A stretch of DNA of 7,973 nucleotides, taken from NCBI GenBank assembly GCA_044356865.1, contig JBIKVN010000149.1:1-7973 (forward strand), read 5' to 3'. Below the pieces are notes generated by a model. That model searched no databases. It saw only the letters and a list, made by a program, of their open reading frames with translations, and was not told the origin of the DNA. A program made the position numbers and the translations under genes. Positions 5,014-7,973 of this stretch are shown one piece after another (positions within the stretch are counted from its first letter, which is position 1; every line of letters starts with the position of its first letter). This DNA is from JBEIUL01 sp044356865 (GTDB taxonomy: Bacteria; Planctomycetota; Phycisphaerae; Phycisphaerales; SM1A02).

Positions 5014-5778
5014 TCACCCCCCGACGCACACCGGCAGCGTCCCCCGCCCGCCCAGCGCCGCCCGCTGCATCGCGAGCCATTCCTCGCGCGGCATCGGAAA
5101 CCCGCCGATCGCCGTGCCGCCGAGCGAGATCGGCACGAGCATCGGGAAACCCGGCGGAAGGTCGTCCTCGAGCGGCGCGACGAGGTCACCGGTGAAGCGC
5201 CCCGCCTCGTCGAGCCCGCGGTAGACCTGGCGCGGCACCGCCGCCGGCCGCCGCACGCAACCGGGAATCGCCGGCGGCTCGCGCTCGGCGAACCACGCGA
5301 CCGGCTCGCCCGGCGCCGCGAGCGAACCGGGCGGCATCACCGCGAGCGTCCCGCGGTGCGGCTCGGGACCGAGATCGAGCTCGGGAACCTCGAGCAGGCC
5401 CGGCCCGGGCCAGACCAGCTCTTCCAAACCCGCGTACAGGGCATTCCGCAGCGCGACGATCGCCTGGTCCTCGAGGGCGAGCAGCTCGCTCGGCATCGGC
5501 GCGTCGCCCCACGCCGCGTGCAAGGCCTCGGCCGCCCGTCGCACCGACACCTCGGCGAGATCCCGCGCCGCCGCGCGGTGCCCCTCCGGCAGGCTCGCGA
5601 GGTCGCCGAGGGCGAGGATCGTCGCCTCGAGCTCGATGACCGGCGCGACCGACCGCTTCCACCGCCCGCCCTCGCCGTCGTCGGGCAGGCGCCGGCTCGC
5701 CTTCGCCACCTCGACCCAGCGGGCCAGCAGGGCCGCCCACGCGAGCGGGGCGTCGGAACGGGGCTCGTCGGATGCCAT
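5014..5778 (-). CDS. Hypothetical protein, 254 aa, divergent from purF-like gene
   Basis: I do not recognise this family. It is convincing as a gene because it fills the space between a convergent hairpin and a divergent promoter, has an ATG near that promoter, and has an ordinary, non-repetitive composition in this frame. Residues ~10-125 are Ala/Leu/Glu-rich and probably helical, with a conserved-looking KRSVAPVIELEATILALGDL (41-60) and RDLAEVSVRRAAEALHAAW (72-90). Residues ~125-254 are Pro/Gly-rich with few helices and contain FPMLVPISLGGTAIGGFPMP (211-230), then EEWLAMQRAALGG and the end LPVCVGG. It has no signal peptide, membrane segment, nucleotide-binding loop, HTH or metal motif, so it is probably cytoplasmic. 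The start has neither a Shine-Dalgarno nor a nearby TANNNT box. It starts 101 nt from the purF-like gene on the opposite strand; a purine-related role is only a guess from position. Confidence 0.75.
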   Translation of the reverse strand: MASDEPRSDAPLAWAALLARWVEVAKASRRLPDDGEGGRWKRSVAPVIELEATILALGDLASLPEGHRAAARDLAEVSVRRAAEALHAAWGDAPMPSELLALEDQAIVALRNALYAGLEELVWPGPGLLEVPELDLGPEPHRGTLAVMPPGSLAAPGEPVAWFAEREPPAIPGCVRRPAAVPRQVYRGLDEAGRFTGDLVAPLEDDLPPGFPMLVPISLGGTAIGGFPMPREEWLAMQRAALGGRGTLPVCVGG

Positions 5779-5810
5779 CGCCGCATCGTCGCGGAGTCGC
5801 GGCGGACCGG

Positions 5811-5824
5811 CAACCGCTCGGTTG
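5811..5824. promoter_or_regulatory. Inverted repeat overlapping the purF -35 (candidate operator)
   Basis: CAACCG-CT-CGGTTG is a perfect 6-bp inverted repeat whose right half covers the first bases of the predicted -35 (5822-5827). A second, overlapping symmetric element, GGTTG-G-CAACC, runs 5820-5830, and GGCAACC is repeated at 5809-5815 and 5824-5830, a 15-nt period. Two half-site arrays over a -35 in a divergent region are a plausible repressor site. It does not match the E. coli PurR consensus. Confidence 0.4.
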
Positions 5825-5850
5825 GCAACCCCCGGTCCCGCCCCTACCCT
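5822..5850 (+). promoter_or_regulatory. Predicted sigma-70-type promoter of the purF-like gene
   Basis: A -35 TTGGCA (5822-5827, 5 of 6 to TTGACA) is followed after exactly 17 nt by TACCCT (5845-5850), a weak -10 of the same TANNNT form as the box before the ompH-like gene. The expected start near 5857 gives a ~23-nt, C-rich leader with no Shine-Dalgarno before the GTG at 5880. Confidence 0.45.
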
Positions 5851-5879
5851 TCCCGATTCCCCGCCGCCCGACCCCCGCC

Positions 5880-7808
5880 GTGAGCGACCCGATCAAGCAT
5901 GAATGCGGCCTCGCCCTGGTGCGGCTCAAGAAGCCCATCGGGCACTTCCGCGATCGCCACGGCGATCCGGCGTGGGGCCTGCGGCGGCTCTTCCTCCTGA
6001 TGGAGAAGCAGCACAACCGAGGGCAGGACGGGGCGGGCCTCGCCGCGGTCAAGTTCGACATGCCGGCGGGCGAAGGCTTCCTCGAGCGGGAACGCACCGC
6101 CAAGCGCAACCCGATCGAGCGGCTCTTCGACGAGGCGTTCGAGCCGTTCGGGAAGCTCGGCCGGAAGGAACTCGAGGCCCTTCCCGACCTCGAGCTGAAG
6201 CGGAAGGTCCGGTTCCTCGGCGAGGTGCTCGTCGGCCACCTCCGCTACGGCACGCACTCGGGCCGCAGCACCTCGGTCTGCCACCCCTACCTGCGGCCGA
6301 GCGTCGTCCCGAGCCGCATGCTCGCCCTCGCGGGGAACTTCAACCTCACCAACAGCGCCCGGCTCTTCGCGAAGCTCGTCGAGTACGGCCTCCACCCGGT
6401 CGGCGACAGCGACACGCAGGTCGCCCTCGAGAAGATCGGCTACTTCCTCGACCGCGAGCACGAGCAACTGGCCGCGACGCTCGGCCCCGGCTCGTTCCGC
6501 GGGCTCGAGGGCCGCGAGCTGGCCGACGAGGTCGGCCGCGAGCTCGACCTCGTGCGGGTCCTGCGGAAGGCGACCGCCCACTTCGACGGCGGCTACGTCT
6601 TCACCGGCCTGCTCGGGAACGGCGACGCGTTCGTCTGCCGCGACCCGGCGGGGATCCGACCCTGCTTCGTGCACGAGGACGACGATTGCATGGCCGTGGC
6701 GAGCGAGCGGGCGGCCCTCTGCACCGTGTTCCACGTCGATCCCGACCGCGTGCGGGCCCTGCCGCCCGGGCACGCCCTCGAGATGAAGCGCGACGGTCGC
6801 GTGCGGCTCGAGGAGTTCGCCGAGCCGCTGCCACCGCGGCAATGCACCTTCGAGCGGATCTATTTCAGCCGCGGCAACGACCGCGACATCTACCGCGAGC
6901 GCAAGCGGCTCGGGGCGAATCTCGCGACGCGGGTGGTGGCGACGCTCGGCGGCTCGCTGCGGAAGGCGGTCTTCGGCTTCATCCCGAACACGAGCGAGAC
7001 CGCGTACCTCGGCCTGATGGAAGAGCTCGACCGGCTCTCGCGCGAGCGGGCCGCGAGCGAGATCGCGGCCCTCGCGAAGGCCGGGCAGGCCACGCCCGAG
7101 CGGATCGCCGAGTTCCTGGCCGAGGCCCCGCGGGCCGAGAAGGTCGCCCATAAAGACCAGCGGCTTCGCACCTTCATCACCCACGACGCCGGCCGCACCT
7201 CGCTCGTGAACCACGTCTACGACATCACCCGCGGCACGGTCTGCCCCGACGAGACGCTGGTGGTCGTCGACGACTCGATCGTCCGCGGCACCACGCTGCG
7301 GGAGTCGATCGTGACCATGCTCGCGCGGCTGAACCCGCGGCGGATCGTCATCGCCAGTTCCGCACCGCCGATCATGTACCCCGACTGCTACGGGATCGAC
7401 ATGAGCCAGCTCGGCCGCTTCATCGCCTTCGAGGCGGCGGTCGGGCTGCTGAAGGACCGCGGCGAGGAGGCCCTGCTCGACGAGATCGAGCGAGACTGCC
7501 TCGCCCAGGCCGACTGGCCCGACGAGCGGATGAGGAACCACGTGAAGCGGATCTACGATCGATTCACCCTCGACGAGATCGCGGCCAAAGTGTCGCAGCT
7601 CGTGACCAGCCCGCGACTCGCCGCCGAGGTCGGCTGGACCGGCACCGTCGAGGTGCTCTACCAGTCGGTCGACGGCCTGCACGCGGCGATGCCCGAACAC
7701 CGGGGCGACTGGTACTTCACCGGCGACTACCCGACCCCGGGCGGTTACCGGGTCCTGAACGCCGCCTACCTGAACTGGCGCCGCGGCAGCGACGGCCGGG
7801 CGTATTGA
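5880..7808 (+). CDS. purF: Long-form amidophosphoribosyltransferase (PurF-like)
   Basis: 642 aa; classical PurF is ~470-510. The reaction is PRPP plus glutamine to phosphoribosylamine, the first committed step of purine synthesis, in the cytoplasm. The N-terminal glutaminase (Ntn) domain has the nucleophile Cys9 after a propeptide MSDPIKHE, RYGTHSG (122-128), GNFNLTN (152-158), GDSDTQ and RDPAGIRP (254-261). The phosphoribosyltransferase domain has IYFSRGNDRDIYRERKRLGA, FITHDAGRTS and the PRPP-loop VVVDDSIVRGTT (461-472), then PPIMYPDCYGIDM. Extra length comes from ~40 residues before RYGTHSG (including MEKQHNRGQDGAG), about 100 residues between the RLGA helix and the PRPP loop, and ~130 after that loop. 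This architecture resembles the long PurF paralogue I recall from Bacteroidetes. The GTG start places Cys9 correctly. Motifs are secure; whether it is the cell's main PurF or a specialised paralogue is open. Confidence 0.9.
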   Translation: MSDPIKHECGLALVRLKKPIGHFRDRHGDPAWGLRRLFLLMEKQHNRGQDGAGLAAVKFDMPAGEGFLERERTAKRNPIERLFDEAFEPFGKLGRKELEALPDLELKRKVRFLGEVLVGHLRYGTHSGRSTSVCHPYLRPSVVPSRMLALAGNFNLTNSARLFAKLVEYGLHPVGDSDTQVALEKIGYFLDREHEQLAATLGPGSFRGLEGRELADEVGRELDLVRVLRKATAHFDGGYVFTGLLGNGDAFVCRDPAGIRPCFVHEDDDCMAVASERAALCTVFHVDPDRVRALPPGHALEMKRDGRVRLEEFAEPLPPRQCTFERIYFSRGNDRDIYRERKRLGANLATRVVATLGGSLRKAVFGFIPNTSETAYLGLMEELDRLSRERAASEIAALAKAGQATPERIAEFLAEAPRAEKVAHKDQRLRTFITHDAGRTSLVNHVYDITRGTVCPDETLVVVDDSIVRGTTLRESIVTMLARLNPRRIVIASSAPPIMYPDCYGIDMSQLGRFIAFEAAVGLLKDRGEEALLDEIERDCLAQADWPDERMRNHVKRIYDRFTLDEIAAKVSQLVTSPRLAAEVGWTGTVEVLYQSVDGLHAAMPEHRGDWYFTGDYPTPGGYRVLNAAYLNWRRGSDGRAY

Positions 7809-7846
7809 CCCGGGCCCCGGCCGCCTGATACACCTCTTCCGGACGA

Positions 7847-7862
7847 TCGGTCTTCGGACCGG
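7847..7862. terminator. UUCG-capped hairpin downstream of the purF-like gene
   Basis: CGGTC (7848-7852), loop TTCG (7853-7856), GACCG (7857-7861), with an extra T-G wobble pair (7847, 7862). The C(UUCG)G closing gives an unusually stable RNA tetraloop on the plus strand. It lies 38 nt after the purF stop and about 40 nt before the next GTG, so it could be the purF terminator or a 5'-leader element of the next gene. No T-tract follows. Confidence 0.4.
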
Positions 7863-7887
7863 CTCCCGTCCCCGATTCCAACCGTCC

Positions 7888-7897
7888 CGAGGAGAGA
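7888..7897 (+). promoter_or_regulatory. Strong Shine-Dalgarno of the last gene
   Basis: CGAGGAGAGA, with GAGGAG at 7889-7894, lies 9 nt before the GTG at 7904. It is identical over 10 bases to the site before the beta-helix gene, and both are followed within a few bases by GACCGT. It supports the GTG start. A weak extended -10-like TGATACACC (7826-7834) lies upstream. Confidence 0.75.
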
Positions 7898-7903
7898 AAG
7901 ACC

Positions 7904-7973
7904 GTGTCACGCCGCTCGACCATCGCCGTGGGCCCCGCCCTGCTCTCGACCGCCCTCGCCTCGACGGCGCTCG
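7904..7973 (+). CDS. Start of a probable secreted protein, cut by the window end
   Basis: Only 23 codons are present: MSRRSTIAVGPALL, then STALASTAL. Two arginines followed by a small-residue, moderately hydrophobic stretch look like the start of a Sec-type signal peptide, possibly Tat-like because of the early RR, although a full Tat motif is not visible. The GTG start is supported by a strong Shine-Dalgarno. The ribosome-binding site matches that of the secreted beta-helix gene, which hints at the same class of exported proteins. Nothing can be said about the mature product. Confidence 0.6.
   Translation, partial: MSRRSTIAVGPALLSTALASTAL

Noticed and set aside
5844..7910. 688-aa open frame antisense to the whole purF-like gene
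   Set aside because: Long antisense frames are expected in very GC-rich DNA. It has no recognisable domain and mirrors purF codons, while purF has all its catalytic motifs.

Overview
The window most likely comes from a member of the Phycisphaerae/Phycisphaerales (phylum Planctomycetota). The reasons are the strongly GC-rich coding sequence with C/G at most third positions, the C-terminus of the secreted protein at 427-1494 (an Asp-rich calcium-loop segment followed by two dockerin-like repeats each ending in 'WG', typical of secreted planctomycetal proteins), and Gram-negative envelope genes (ompH/skp-like, lpxA). This is a taxonomic inference from protein style, not a database match. No tRNA, rRNA, CRISPR array, insertion sequence or integrase was seen.

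Layout, left to right: the 3' end of lepA (elongation factor 4, +); a secreted beta-helix protein with a dockerin-like tail (-); an OmpH/Skp-type periplasmic chaperone (+); lipB, octanoyltransferase (-); lpxA (+), followed 2 nt later by a YycJ/WalJ-like metallo-beta-lactamase-fold protein (+), the one clear two-gene operon; an unrecognised 254-aa protein (-); a long-form amidophosphoribosyltransferase, purF-like (+); and the first 23 codons of a probable secreted protein (+). Strand alternates at almost every gene, so nearly every gene has its own promoter. The convergent junctions at 2389-2524 and 4963-5013 hold strong GC-rich hairpins without T-tracts, and the junction at 390-426 holds a weak one.

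Most genes are housekeeping: translation, lipoylation, lipid A synthesis, outer-membrane protein handling and purine synthesis. ompH and lpxA both serve the outer membrane and in many Gram-negatives sit in one cluster (skp-lpxD-fabZ-lpxA). Here they are separated by the oppositely oriented lipB.

I found no convincing new multi-gene system. The points most worth a second look are: TANNNT boxes 6-13 nt upstream of ompH, lipB and lpxA with no Shine-Dalgarno, suggesting leaderless or near-leaderless mRNAs, against a shared CGAGGAGAGA ribosome-binding site on the two secreted-protein genes; an inverted repeat overlapping the predicted -35 of purF in a divergent promoter; active-site departures in LpxA (His to Phe and Glu to Val at positions matching E. 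coli 144 and 200) and in the MBL protein (HxDxDH instead of HxHxDH); the enlarged PurF; and a Gly-rich insert beside the catalytic lysine of LipB.
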